Part shown: positions 7,488 through 16,334 of the stretch, piece by piece | How the letters are laid out: every line of letters starts with the position of its first letter | Position numbering within the stretch: position 1 is the stretch's first letter | Assembly: GCF_017876315.1 (NCBI RefSeq) | Contig: NZ_JAGINU010000001.1 | Span: forward strand, 5,146,001 to 5,210,000 | Direction of reading: 5' to 3' | Length of the DNA: 64,000 nt | From: Pseudonocardia parietis | Lineage (GTDB): Bacteria; Actinomycetota; Actinomycetes; Mycobacteriales; Pseudonocardiaceae | Translations under genes and position numbers: made by a program | The notes under the pieces: model-generated | Told to the model about the DNA's origin: nothing | Database searches by the model: none | What the model saw: the letters and a program-made list of their open reading frames with translations, nothing else

Positions 7488-8639
7488 TCAGGCGCCCGCA
7501 ACGGGCGCGTCCGTAGCCCCGCCGGCGTCGCGGCCGTCGACATCGCCCCGGCGCCCGCCGTCCGCGTCGCCCCGCCCGGCGCCGGTCGCATCCCAGTCCG
7601 CCAGGGCGCGGTCCAGCTCCGGCCAGGTGGTGTCGCGGGCCCGGCGGCCGGTGAGGACGCCGAGGTGCCCGCCCGGGGCCGTGCTGAACCGGACCTCCGG
7701 GCTGCCGGTGAGCAGCGGGACCGCGCTGCGGACGGCCTTGAGCGGGGCAATGACGTCGTCGCGGCCGGCGACGACGAGCACCGGGACGTCCACGTCGGAC
7801 AGCTCCACGTCCCGCCCGGCCAGGCGCAGGCCACCGGCGGCGAGGTCGTTGCCGCGCAGCAGCAGGTGGAAGATCTGCCCGAACACCCGGCCCGGGTAGC
7901 CGTGCATGTTGTTCATCAGGTGGTCGACGGCCTCGATCTGGGCCAGGCAGTCGCGGTCGTCGATCCGGGACAGCACCGCCAGCGGCCGGGTGACCAGCTT
8001 GTCGACGGCGGTCAGGTGGAACACCCAGCTCACCACCGGGGCCGGGAAGCTGCCGACCCCGCGGTAGACCGAGGAGACCATCCGGCCGCCCGCGACCTCG
8101 GCGAGCGGGCGCAGCGGCGCCACCAGCGGGACCCGCGAGATGTCGACCGGGGTGCCGATCGTGCTGATGCTGCGCACCGGGAGCGGCGTCCGGCCCTGCA
8201 CCGCCGCGGCGACGGTGAGCAGCGCGAAGATCCCACCCAGCGACCACGCGACGAGGTGGACGTCGTCGTCCTCGGTCGAGGCGACCTCGCGGATCGCCGT
8301 CGGCAGCAGCTCGTCCACCCAGTGCTCGATGCCGAGTGTCCGGTCGGAGAACGACTTGGGGCCGTAGTCGATCAGGTAGACGGCCCGGCCCTGCCGCAGC
8401 AGGTGCTCCACCAGGGAGCATCCGCGGCGCAGGTCGTAGGCGAAGTCCGGAGCCCCCAGCGGCGGGACCAGCAGCACCGGGGCTCCCCCGGACGGATCCA
8501 CACCGGACAGCGGGCGGTACCGGTACAGGATCCCGGCGGGCGAGCCGACCAGCGCGTCGCGCGGCATCCGCTCGAGGTCGGCGAGGTGCCCGACGACGAC
8601 CCGGTCCCAGACGTTCGCGGCGACGTCGACGATGCGCAC
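7488..8639 (-). CDS. Alpha/beta-hydrolase related to polyhydroxyalkanoate synthase (PhaC-like)
   Basis: 383 residues. The fold and the motifs VYLIDYGPKSFSDRTLGIEHW and HLVAWSLGG resemble the class III PhaC/PHA-synthase group. However, the nucleophile is serine (S133 in AWSLGG), not the cysteine needed for polymerisation, so a hydrolase or acyltransferase role is more likely than PHA synthesis. The acid and base are probably in GRDDVIAP and GGHLGVL near residues 290-335. The last 35 residues are Gly/Asp/Arg-rich low complexity. The gene is divergent from the acyl-CoA dehydrogenase (84-bp gap), with no partner on its own strand. Confidence 0.78.
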   Translation of the reverse strand: MRIVDVAANVWDRVVVGHLADLERMPRDALVGSPAGILYRYRPLSGVDPSGGAPVLLVPPLGAPDFAYDLRRGCSLVEHLLRQGRAVYLIDYGPKSFSDRTLGIEHWVDELLPTAIREVASTEDDDVHLVAWSLGGIFALLTVAAAVQGRTPLPVRSISTIGTPVDISRVPLVAPLRPLAEVAGGRMVSSVYRGVGSFPAPVVSWVFHLTAVDKLVTRPLAVLSRIDDRDCLAQIEAVDHLMNNMHGYPGRVFGQIFHLLLRGNDLAAGGLRLAGRDVELSDVDVPVLVVAGRDDVIAPLKAVRSAVPLLTGSPEVRFSTAPGGHLGVLTGRRARDTTWPELDRALADWDATGAGRGDADGGRRGDVDGRDAGGATDAPVAGA

Positions 8640-8722
8640 CCGGCGGAGCCTACGGCACGAGGGGGTCAGGGGCGGCCCGTGCGGACGCCCGAGGTTACCG
8701 ACGAGTATGTGAGACTCGCGCC

Positions 8723-9868
<1,146 letters not shown>

Positions 9869-9883
9869 TCCCGGTGCTCACGC

Positions 9884-9950
9884 GGTGATCACGCGTTGAG
9901 GAGCGCCGCGCCCGTGTGGCGAACGCTGCACTCCTCAACGCGTGATCACC
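9884..9950. terminator. Long inverted repeat between convergent genes (bidirectional terminator or repeat element)
   Basis: Perfect 20-bp arms, GGTGATCACGCGTTGAGGAG at 9884-9903 and its complement at 9931-9950, enclose a 27-nt loop that itself has a CGCC...GGCG pairing. It lies between the acyl-CoA dehydrogenase (+) and the siderophore ABC ATPase (-). Arms this long exceed what termination needs, so it may be a dispersed intergenic element as well. Confidence 0.75.
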
Positions 9951-9980
9951 GGCTCGGACGACGCGTGATCATCGGCTCGG
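9938..9980. repeat. 20-bp direct repeat overlapping the inverted repeat and the ABC ATPase stop
   Basis: ACGCGTGATCACCGGCTCGG at 9938-9957 recurs at 9961-9980 with one mismatch. The second copy spans the TGA (9971-9969) of the ATPase gene, so the last codons of that gene are part of the repeat. Confidence 0.75.
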
Positions 9981-10817
9981 GCGCAGCGACGGCCCCGCGG
10001 CCGGGACGACCAGCGGGGTGCCCGTGACCGGGTCCGGGATGACCCGGGCGCGCAGCCCGAACACCTCGGCCAGCATCTCCTCGGTGATCACCTCCGCGGG
10101 TGCACCCGCCGCGACGATCGCGCCGTCCTTCATCGCGACCAGCCGGTCGGCGTAGCGGGCGGCGAGGTTGAGGTCGTGCAGCACCATGACGACCGTCCGG
10201 CCGGCCTCGGACTGCAGCCGGCGGACCAGCTCCAGGACGTCGACCTGGTGGGCGAGGTCGAGGAACGTGGTGGGCTCGTCGAGCAGCATCAGGTCGGTCT
10301 GCTGGGCGAGCGCCATCGAGATCCAGGCGCGCTGGCGCTGCCCGCCGGAGAGCTCGTCCACCGGGCGGTCGGCGAGATCGGACAGCCCGGTCCAGGCGAG
10401 CGCCTCGGCGACGGCCTCCTCGTCGTCACCCGACCACTGGCGGTACCAGGCCTGGTGCGGGTGCCTGCCGCGAGCGACCAGGTCCCCGACGGTCAGCCCC
10501 TCCGGGGCCGCGGGCGACTGCGGCAGGATGCCGAGCACCTTGGCGACATCACGGGTCGGGGTCTTGTCGATCCGCTTGCCGTCCAGCACGACCTGGCCTG
10601 CCCGGGCGGGCAGCAACCGGCCCAGCGCGCGGAGCACGGTCGACTTGCCGCAGCCGTTCGGCCCGATGACCGTGGTGACCGCGCCCGGCAGCACCTCCAG
10701 GTCGAGGCCTTCGACGATGGTCCGGGCGCCGTAGCCGAGCGAGATCCCCTCGGCCCGCAGCCGGACCTCGCCCTCGGGCACCGGTGTCACCGCTCGGTCC
10801 AGGTGTGTCGAGGTCAT
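9969..10817 (-). CDS. Iron-siderophore ABC transporter ATP-binding protein (FepC-like)
   Basis: 282 residues. Walker A GPNGCGKST is at 52-60, the signature is LSGGQRQRA and Walker B is LMLLDEPT, followed by the D-loop FLDLAHQ and the switch histidine in VLHDLN. The FepC/FhuC subfamily energises uptake of ferric siderophores, working with two FecCD permeases, here the next two genes upstream. The ATG at 10817 overlaps the stop of the first permease by 4 bp. The expected lipoprotein binding protein is not encoded in this operon, so the system must borrow one from elsewhere. Confidence 0.93.
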   Translation of the reverse strand: MTSTHLDRAVTPVPEGEVRLRAEGISLGYGARTIVEGLDLEVLPGAVTTVIGPNGCGKSTVLRALGRLLPARAGQVVLDGKRIDKTPTRDVAKVLGILPQSPAAPEGLTVGDLVARGRHPHQAWYRQWSGDDEEAVAEALAWTGLSDLADRPVDELSGGQRQRAWISMALAQQTDLMLLDEPTTFLDLAHQVDVLELVRRLQSEAGRTVVMVLHDLNLAARYADRLVAMKDGAIVAAGAPAEVITEEMLAEVFGLRARVIPDPVTGTPLVVPAAGPSLRPSR

Positions 10818-11905
10818 GCGCGAGCCTCCTGACGGGGACGGGCGAGCAGGTAGAGCAGGTACGGCGCACCGAGTACGGCGGTGATGATGCCGACCGGCAG
10901 TTCGATGTCGCCGAGCGCGGTCCGGGCGATCACGTCGGCGACCACGGTCATCGCGGCCCCGAGGATCATCGACACCGCCAGCGGCGGGGTCCCGGTCCGG
11001 CACAGCCGCTGGGCGATCTGCGGGGTGACCAGGGCGACGAACGCGATCGGGCCGGCCGCCGCGGTGGCCACCGAGGCGAGGCCGACGGCGACGAGCAGCA
11101 GCAGTGTCCGGTCGCGGTTGATCCGCACACCGAGGCCCCGGGCGGTGTCGTCGTCGTAGCGCAGCGCACCGAGGACGTGGACGAGGACGAACGCGGCGGG
11201 GACCAGCAGCAGCATGGTCACCGACAGCGGCAGCACCTCGTTCCAGCTGCGCGCGTTGAGGCTGCCGTTGAGCCAGACCTGGGCCTGCGCGGCCTGGTAG
11301 ATCTGCGCGACGGTCAGCAGCCAGTTCACCCCGGCGAGCAGTACCGCGTTGATGCCGATGCCGACCAGCACCAGCCGGAACCCCTGGATGCCCTGCCGCC
11401 AGGCCAGCAGGTAGATGACGGTGGCGCTGATCAGGCCACCGGCCAGTGCCGCGAGCGGGATGCCGAGCGCGGCGAACAGGCCACCGACCCCGGCCATGCC
11501 GCCGCCGAGGACGATCACGAAGACGGCGCACGCGGAGGCACCCATCTGGATGCCGATGATGTCCGGGCTGGCGAGCGGGTTGCGGGCGATCGCCTGGAAG
11601 ATCGCGCCGGAGATCGCGAGCGCGGCGCCGACCAGCGCGCCGACCAGGGTGCGCGGCAGCCGCAGGTCGAGGACGACGAGCTGCTGGCCCGCGTCGCCGC
11701 CACCGAACAGCGTCAGCAGGACGTCGGTGATCCCGATCGGGTAGTCGCCGCGGCCCAGGTTGACCGCCGCCGCGAGCACCAGGACGACGGCGCAGGCCAC
11801 GAAGACGACGATCGGCCGGATCCGCAGGACCAGCGACGTGCCCCGGTAGCGCAGCGGCCGGCGACCGGGGACGAGCACCGTGGTGCCCGGCGGCTCGGCG
11901 CTCAT
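10814..11905 (-). CDS. FecCD-family iron-siderophore ABC permease (FepG-like)
   Basis: 363 residues from the ATG at 11905, with about nine or ten transmembrane segments. Family landmarks are LRLPRTLVGALVGAALAISGAIFQAIARNPLASPDIIG near the N-terminus and GPIAFVALVTPQIAQRL near the C-terminus, the latter being the coupling helix that contacts the ATPase. A hydrophilic N-terminal tail of about 35 residues precedes the first membrane segment. It overlaps both neighbours by 4 bp (ATGA), giving tight coupling in a three-gene operon. Confidence 0.92.
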   Translation of the reverse strand: MSAEPPGTTVLVPGRRPLRYRGTSLVLRIRPIVVFVACAVVLVLAAAVNLGRGDYPIGITDVLLTLFGGGDAGQQLVVLDLRLPRTLVGALVGAALAISGAIFQAIARNPLASPDIIGIQMGASACAVFVIVLGGGMAGVGGLFAALGIPLAALAGGLISATVIYLLAWRQGIQGFRLVLVGIGINAVLLAGVNWLLTVAQIYQAAQAQVWLNGSLNARSWNEVLPLSVTMLLLVPAAFVLVHVLGALRYDDDTARGLGVRINRDRTLLLLVAVGLASVATAAAGPIAFVALVTPQIAQRLCRTGTPPLAVSMILGAAMTVVADVIARTALGDIELPVGIITAVLGAPYLLYLLARPRQEARA

Positions 11906-12897
11906 ATCGCCCCCAGCTTCCGGCGCCGCACGAGCGCGATGAAGAACGGCGCGCCGAGCAGCGCGACCACGATGCCGACCTGCAGCTCGCCGGGTCGCGC
12001 CACGACCCGCCCGATGACATCGGCCAGCAGCAGCAGCACCGCCCCGGCGAGCCCGGACGCCGGTAACAACCATCTGTAGTCGGGCCCGGTGAAGGAGCGG
12101 ACGATGTGCGGCACGACCAGGCCGAGGAAGATGATCGGTCCGCAGGCCGCCGTCCCCGCCCCGGCCAGCAGGGTGATGGCGAGGACGCCGACCGTCCTGG
12201 TCCGGCGCACCGAGTGACCGAGCGAGGCGGCGACGTCGTCGCCGAGCGACAGCGCGTTCAGTGCGGGCGCGCTGGCCAGCGCGAGCAGCGCCCCGATCAC
12301 GATGAACCAGACCACCTGGCTCGCCACGTCGGCGTCCCGCCCGGCCAGCGAGCCGACGTTCCAGAAGCGGTAGGCGTCGAGGCTGTCCTCATCGAGCAGC
12401 ACCACCGACGAGGTCAGCGCCTGCAGCAGGAAGGCCACCGCGGCGCCGGACAGGGCCAGCGACACCGGCGTCGCCCCGCCCGGCGCCCGGGTCCCGATCG
12501 TGAACACCACGACGCTGGCGACCAGAGCCCCGGCGAAGGCGAACCACACGTAGCCGAACAGCGAGGTGACGCCGAACAGGTAGATGCCGCAGACCACGAA
12601 GAACGCGGCACCGGCGTTCACACCCAGCAGGCCGGGGTCACCGAGCGGGTTGCGGGTGAAGCCCTGCACCAGGGCACCCGCCAGGCCGAGCGCGATCCCG
12701 ACCAGTACCCCGAGCACCGTCCGCGGGATCCGCAGCGAGCGGATCACCACGTCGTTCTCGGTCCCGGTCGGTGCGAGAAGCGCGGAGAACACGTCGCCCA
12801 CCGGAATGACCTTGGTACCGATCGCGATGCCGGCCAGCACCGCGACGACCAGGGAGACGGCCAGCGCGGCGAGCCCGATCAACCGGCGTCGCCGCAT
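11902..12897 (-). CDS. FecCD-family iron-siderophore ABC permease (FepD-like)
   Basis: 331 residues from the ATG at 12897, which has a GAGGAGATCG Shine-Dalgarno. The protein then starts MRRRRLIGLAALAVSLVVAV, a normal N-terminal membrane segment. In-frame starts further upstream (13020, 13059) fall inside the iron-box region and would add a proline-rich tail, so they are less likely. Landmarks are LRIPRTVLGVLVGIALGLAG, GFTRNPLGDPGLLGVNAGAA and GPIIFLGLVVPHIVR. It is the first gene of the operon, probably repressed by iron through the box at 13019-13037. Confidence 0.9.
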   Translation of the reverse strand: MRRRRLIGLAALAVSLVVAVLAGIAIGTKVIPVGDVFSALLAPTGTENDVVIRSLRIPRTVLGVLVGIALGLAGALVQGFTRNPLGDPGLLGVNAGAAFFVVCGIYLFGVTSLFGYVWFAFAGALVASVVVFTIGTRAPGGATPVSLALSGAAVAFLLQALTSSVVLLDEDSLDAYRFWNVGSLAGRDADVASQVVWFIVIGALLALASAPALNALSLGDDVAASLGHSVRRTRTVGVLAITLLAGAGTAACGPIIFLGLVVPHIVRSFTGPDYRWLLPASGLAGAVLLLLADVIGRVVARPGELQVGIVVALLGAPFFIALVRRRKLGAI

Positions 12898-13018
12898 CGA
12901 TCTCCTCGGCGGCGCCGGTGCCCCCGTGGGACCGGGCCGGACGCGGATCGCGTTCACCTTCGGTGGACTCCCTGCGCATCGGTTCCACACGCGCCCGGTC
13001 GGCGCGGCTCGGCTCACC

Positions 13019-13037
13019 ATAAGTGAGGCTGCCCTAC
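13019..13037. promoter_or_regulatory. IdeR/DmdR-like iron box
   Basis: ATAAGTGAGGCTGCCCTAC matches the IdeR/DtxR consensus TTAGGTTAGGCTAACCTAA at 13 of 19 positions. It lies in the divergent region 122 bp upstream of the permease start and 52 bp upstream of the RibD-like reductase, and it overlaps a minus-strand TATGGT that could serve as a -10. Iron control of the siderophore operon is the natural reading. Confidence 0.6.
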
Positions 13038-13088
13038 GACAGAACACCCCGTGGCTCACATCGCGGCCGTTCCCGGCATGCTCGCCGG

Positions 13089-13778
13089 GTGCAGCCGCGC
13101 CCCCGGATCACCGCGATCATGGTCTCGTCGCTGGACGGCGCCGTCGTGGCGGGCGGGGCGGGTTCCCGGGGGCTCAGCACGCCCGCCGACCGCACACTGT
13201 TCCGTTCACTGCGCCGCGCCGCCGGCGTCGTCCTGGTCGGGGCGGGTACCGCGCGGGACGAGGACTACCGCGGCGTGCGGCCGCGACGCCCCACCGCGGA
13301 CGACCCGGCGCCCGCGCCGCCCCCGCCGGTCGCCGTCGTCACCGGGTCGGCGGCGCTCGACCCGGCCGCGTCACTGTTCACCGACACCGTCACCGCACCG
13401 ATCGTGCTGACCACCGCCGGCGCCCCCGGCGTCCGCCGGGACGCGCTGCGCGCCGCGGGGGCCGACGTCGTCGTCCTGCCTGATCTCGCGCCGGCCACCC
13501 TGCTCGCCGAGCTCGGCAGGCGCGGCCTGCACGACGTGCTCTGCGAGGGCGGGCCGACCCTGCTCGGGACGCTGGTCGCCGCGGACGCCGTCGACGAGCT
13601 GCGGCTCACCCTGGTCCCCGTGCTGGTCGGCGGCCCGGCCGGGCGGATCGCGGCCGGACCGGCCGCGGCCGTACCCCCGCGCGGGATGCGGCTCGCCGGG
13701 CACACCGCCGCCGACGACGGGACCCTGCTCCTGCACTACCTCCGCAGCGACGAGAGTCCACGTCCGCCGAACGGGTGA
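13089..13778 (+). CDS. Pyrimidine reductase family protein (RibD C-terminal / DHFR-like domain)
   Basis: 229 residues if the GTG at 13089 is used. It begins QPRPRITAIMVSSLDGAV, the standard opening of RibD C-terminal domains. NADPH-binding features include VVLVGAGTARDEDYRGVRPR near residues 48-67 and CEGGPTLLGTLVAADAVDEL in the last third. The family reduces the ribosyl group of a pyrimidine intermediate of riboflavin synthesis, but stand-alone copies like this often have other or unknown substrates. No deaminase domain or rib gene lies nearby. It shares its upstream region and the iron box with the siderophore operon, so iron-dependent expression is possible. The start lacks a clear Shine-Dalgarno. 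Confidence 0.78.
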   Translation: MQPRPRITAIMVSSLDGAVVAGGAGSRGLSTPADRTLFRSLRRAAGVVLVGAGTARDEDYRGVRPRRPTADDPAPAPPPPVAVVTGSAALDPAASLFTDTVTAPIVLTTAGAPGVRRDALRAAGADVVVLPDLAPATLLAELGRRGLHDVLCEGGPTLLGTLVAADAVDELRLTLVPVLVGGPAGRIAAGPAAAVPPRGMRLAGHTAADDGTLLLHYLRSDESPRPPNG

Positions 13779-13887
13779 AGTCCCGTGAGGACACCGCCGG
13801 TACGGGCATCCCACAGGCGACACCGCACGCAGAGCGACCACGGTGGCGCGGGCCCGCGCCGGCCCGTCGTCACGAGAGGAGCAGGAC

Positions 13888-14364
13888 ATGACCTCCACCG
13901 CCCCGACCCCGACCTCCGGCTCGAGCCCGGCGAAGGCCGGCGACGGCACCGGCCAGGGCAGGACCGCGATCGCCGCCTCGGTCGTGCAGAAGATCTCCGG
14001 CATCGCGGCCCGCGAGGTCTCCGGGGTGCACTCCATGGGTTCCGGCGCGTCGCGTGCGTTCGGCGCGCTGCGCGAGCGGATCCCGGGCGGCGGCTCCACC
14101 GGTGCGTCCAACGTCGCCGGTGTGCACGTCGAGGTCGGCGAGAAGCAGGCCGCGGTCGACCTGGACATCGTCGTCGAGTACGGCGTCTCCATCGCCGACC
14201 TGGCCACCGCCGTGCGGCGCAACGTGATCGGCGCCGTCGAGCGGATGACCGGGCTCGAGGTCATCGAGGTCAACATCTCGGTGAACGACATCCACCTCGC
14301 CTCGGACGACGACGAGCAGGACCAGGCCCCGGCGCCCGCCGCGACCGGCCGCGTCGTGGAGTGA
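13888..14364 (+). CDS. Asp23/Gls24 family envelope stress protein
   Basis: 158 residues from an ATG with a GAGAGGAGC Shine-Dalgarno. The Asp23 core spans about residues 25-140: IAASVVQKISGIAAREVSGV, then VEVGEKQAAVDLDIVVEYGVSIADLA and RMTGLEVIEVNISVNDI. In Gram-positives Asp23 proteins form a layer beneath the membrane, tethered by AmaP, and respond to cell-wall and alkaline stress. This is the first gene of a seven-gene operon that also encodes a DUF2273 protein, a second Asp23 domain, DUF6286 and an AmaP-like anchor. The N-terminal 25 residues are a Ser/Thr/Pro-rich tail. Confidence 0.92.
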   Translation: MTSTAPTPTSGSSPAKAGDGTGQGRTAIAASVVQKISGIAAREVSGVHSMGSGASRAFGALRERIPGGGSTGASNVAGVHVEVGEKQAAVDLDIVVEYGVSIADLATAVRRNVIGAVERMTGLEVIEVNISVNDIHLASDDDEQDQAPAPAATGRVVE

Positions 14365-14783
14365 CGGTGCCCCCGTCCCCGGCAGGGCCCGAGTCGCCCC
14401 GCTCCCCCGCCGCGGTCGTCACCGGTCCGCCCGGTGCCGCCGAGGCCGCGGCAGAGGCAGCGGCGGGGGCCGAGCGCGACCCGGCTCCCGCCGCGCTGGC
14501 CGAGCTGGTGGCCGACGCCGTCGCCGCGCATCCGGCCGTCGCCCGCCTCGACGGCGGGATGTTCGGCACGGTCGCCACCTGGCTGCCCGGGCGCCGGCTG
14601 GTCGGTGTGCACGTGGGCGAGCGGGTGGAGGTCGGGGTGGTGCTGACCCTCGACCGGCCGATCCCCGCTACCGTCGCCGCGCTGCGCCGCAGCATCGCCC
14701 CGCTCGTCGGCGACGTCCCGATCGACGTCACGGTCTCCGACGTGGAGATCCCCGGCGACGACCGCGGAGCCGGCGGCACATGA
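14361..14783 (+). CDS. Small Asp23-related protein of the stress cluster
   Basis: 140 residues from a GTG at 14361 that overlaps the Asp23 stop (GTGA). After an Ala/Pro-rich tail of about 45 residues, the segment LVADAVAAHPAVARLDGGMFGTVATWLPGRRLVGVHV and the ending VDVTVSDVEI-like strand look like a shortened Asp23-type alpha/beta domain (helix, strands, helix, strand). That is a structural impression rather than a clear family match. It shares overlaps at both ends with its neighbours (ATGA at 14780), so it is made in step with them. Function is unknown beyond membership of the cluster. Confidence 0.75.
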   Translation: MTVPPSPAGPESPRSPAAVVTGPPGAAEAAAEAAAGAERDPAPAALAELVADAVAAHPAVARLDGGMFGTVATWLPGRRLVGVHVGERVEVGVVLTLDRPIPATVAALRRSIAPLVGDVPIDVTVSDVEIPGDDRGAGGT

Positions 14784-15151
14784 TCGCGCAGGCGGAGGTA
14801 CGGATGGACGGACGGGACGCCCGCGGCGGGCTCACCCCCGAGCAGCGCGCGGCCTACCGGTCGTTCGTCCGCACCCATCACCCGGACCGCGGCGGTGACC
14901 CGGAGGTCTTCAAGGCGGGGCTGGCCCGGTTCCGGGCCATGGCCGCCGGATGGGACCCGGGCGGTCCCGACGGCGTCGCGCACGGATCCCGGGCGAGTCC
15001 CGACGACCGGCGCTACGACGCCCCGATCGAGATCGTCCCGGACCTGTCGTTGCCGACCCGCGTACTCGTCGCCCTGATCCGCACCGTCCGCCGCCACCGC
15101 GCACACCCGCGGGTCGACCGGCCGGGCACCACCCGCCACCCGGACTCCTGA
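14780..15151 (+). CDS. Small protein with HPD (J-domain-like) motif
   Basis: 123 residues. Residues 18-55 read LTPEQRAAYRSFVRTHHPDRGGDPEVFKAGLARFRAM, which looks like helix II, the HPD loop and helix III of a DnaJ J-domain. HPD is the triad that stimulates Hsp70 ATPase. The usual helix I and flanking glycine-rich or zinc regions are absent, and the rest is polar and basic. The gene overlaps the preceding stop (ATGA). A J-like protein inside an Asp23/AmaP operon would suggest recruitment of DnaK to the envelope-stress layer. That is inference; a chance HPD in a short protein is possible. Confidence 0.72.
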   Translation: MIAQAEVRMDGRDARGGLTPEQRAAYRSFVRTHHPDRGGDPEVFKAGLARFRAMAAGWDPGGPDGVAHGSRASPDDRRYDAPIEIVPDLSLPTRVLVALIRTVRRHRAHPRVDRPGTTRHPDS

Positions 15152-15170
15152 CTCCCTCCCGGAGGAACTC

Positions 15171-15350
15171 ATGAACGCCACCCAGACCGGCCTGCTGGCG
15201 GGTCTCCTGCTGGGGATCGCCGGCGCCACCGGCGGCTTCCTGGTCTTCGTCATCACCCTCGTGCTCGGCGCGATCGGCCTGCTGGTCGGGCGGGTGCTCG
15301 ACGGCGAGCTGGACGTCAGCGGCCTCCTCGGCCGCGGTCGCGACCGGTGA
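15171..15350 (+). CDS. DUF2273-like small membrane protein
   Basis: 59 residues from an ATG after CCCGGAGGAACTC, an excellent Shine-Dalgarno. The protein is almost wholly hydrophobic: MNATQTGLLAGLLLGIAGA leads into two closely packed membrane segments (about 6-24 and 26-42) and ends with a charged tail. Size, topology and position between Asp23 genes match DUF2273 proteins, which accompany Asp23/AmaP in many Gram-positives and probably form part of the membrane anchor. The stop overlaps the GTG of the next gene. Confidence 0.85.
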   Translation: MNATQTGLLAGLLLGIAGATGGFLVFVITLVLGAIGLLVGRVLDGELDVSGLLGRGRDR

Positions 15351-15751
15351 CCAGAGAAGCAGGCGGAACGAGCATGGGCACCGCGCTCGCCGAGCCCGAG
15401 GAACGTGGCGCGCTCGACGTCGACCCGTCGGTCCTGCGGAAGATCGTCGAACACGCCGCCGACATCGCACCGTCGACCCGGCACCGGACCCGCCGGGTGG
15501 CCGGCCTCGGGGTCGGCGACGCCGGGCCGAGCGCCAAGGTCGTCGCGCGCACCGCGGACGAGGTCGACGTCCGGCTGTGGCTGACCCTCGCCTACCCCAC
15601 CCCCGTGCGGGCCGCCGTGGCCGAGGTCCGGGAGCGCATCGCCGCGGACCTGCTCCGGATGACCGGGCACCGGCTGGGCCGCTTCACCGTCGAGGTCGAC
15701 GCCCTGCAGTCCGACCGGGCGTCACGGCCGGAGACAGCTCGGGTGCGCTAG
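15347..15751 (+). CDS. Second Asp23/Gls24 family protein
   Basis: 134 residues from the GTG at 15347 (GTGA overlap with the DUF2273-like gene). An in-frame ATG at 15374 is an alternative start that removes nine residues. The Asp23-like part runs from DPSVLRKIVEHAADIAPSTR through VDVRLWLTLAYPTPVRAAVAEVRERI to RLGRFTVEVDAL. Two divergent Asp23 domains in one operon suggest a hetero-oligomeric layer. It probably acts on the cytoplasmic face of the membrane with the AmaP-like protein. Low sequence similarity to the first Asp23 argues for an old duplication. Confidence 0.82.
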   Translation: MTREAGGTSMGTALAEPEERGALDVDPSVLRKIVEHAADIAPSTRHRTRRVAGLGVGDAGPSAKVVARTADEVDVRLWLTLAYPTPVRAAVAEVRERIAADLLRMTGHRLGRFTVEVDALQSDRASRPETARVR

Positions 15752-15772
15752 CACCCACCGACAGAAAGGCAG

Positions 15773-16333
15773 GTGAGCGCCGTGCGCATCCTGCTCCGCG
15801 TTCTCGCGCCGCTGATCAGCCTGGCCGTCGCCGCGCTCGGGCTGCTGCTCGTCGTCGAAGTCGTCGCGGCCTGGCTGAGCCCCGGTACCGGCGCCGGCCT
15901 GCTCGTCCCGTGGCGGGACTGGCACACGACCGTCGCGACCGTCCGGTGGACGGCGGCACCGGTGCTCTGGATCGCGGTCGCCGCGATCGTCGTCGGCGCC
16001 CTGCTGCTGGCCGTCGGCCTGCTCTCCCGGCGCCACGACATCGCCATGACCTCGCCCTCGCCCGGGCTGACCGTGGCGACCGCGCCCCGGGTGCTGGCCC
16101 GCCTGGTCGGCAGCCGGGTCCGGGCGCTCGACCCGGTCACCGCCGCGTCGGTCACCGCGTCGGCGAGGTCCGTCGTCGTGCGGGCCCGTGGCCGGGGCGA
16201 CGGCGGCGAGCTCCGTGACGAGTCCCGCACCGCCGCGTCCGGCGTACTGGACGCGCTGCCGCTGGCGCGCCGACCCCGGTTGACCGTCCGCGCCGACCCG
16301 GAGCAGCCGGGCACGTCGAAGGGAGTGCGCTGA
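15773..16333 (+). CDS. DUF6286-like membrane protein of the Asp23 cluster
   Basis: 186 residues from the GTG at 15773 (Shine-Dalgarno AGAAAGG). Two membrane segments at about 8-32 and 62-86 flank a short loop containing WLSPGTGAGLLVPWRDWH. A cytoplasmic C-terminal domain of about 100 residues begins RRHDIAMTSPSPGLTVATAPRVLARLVG and ends with RRPRLTVRADPEQPG, resembling the basic domain seen in DUF6286 proteins and AmaP. It sits directly upstream of the AmaP-like gene (1-bp gap). Likely function is membrane docking of the Asp23 proteins. Confidence 0.82.
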   Translation: MSAVRILLRVLAPLISLAVAALGLLLVVEVVAAWLSPGTGAGLLVPWRDWHTTVATVRWTAAPVLWIAVAAIVVGALLLAVGLLSRRHDIAMTSPSPGLTVATAPRVLARLVGSRVRALDPVTAASVTASARSVVVRARGRGDGGELRDESRTAASGVLDALPLARRPRLTVRADPEQPGTSKGVR

Positions 16334-16334
16334 G

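Noticed and set aside
7488..8639. PHA synthase assignment
   Set aside because: The nucleophile is serine in AWSLGG, not cysteine, and no phaE/phaR or phasin gene is adjacent, although a 3-hydroxybutyrate dehydrogenase lies 9 kb away.
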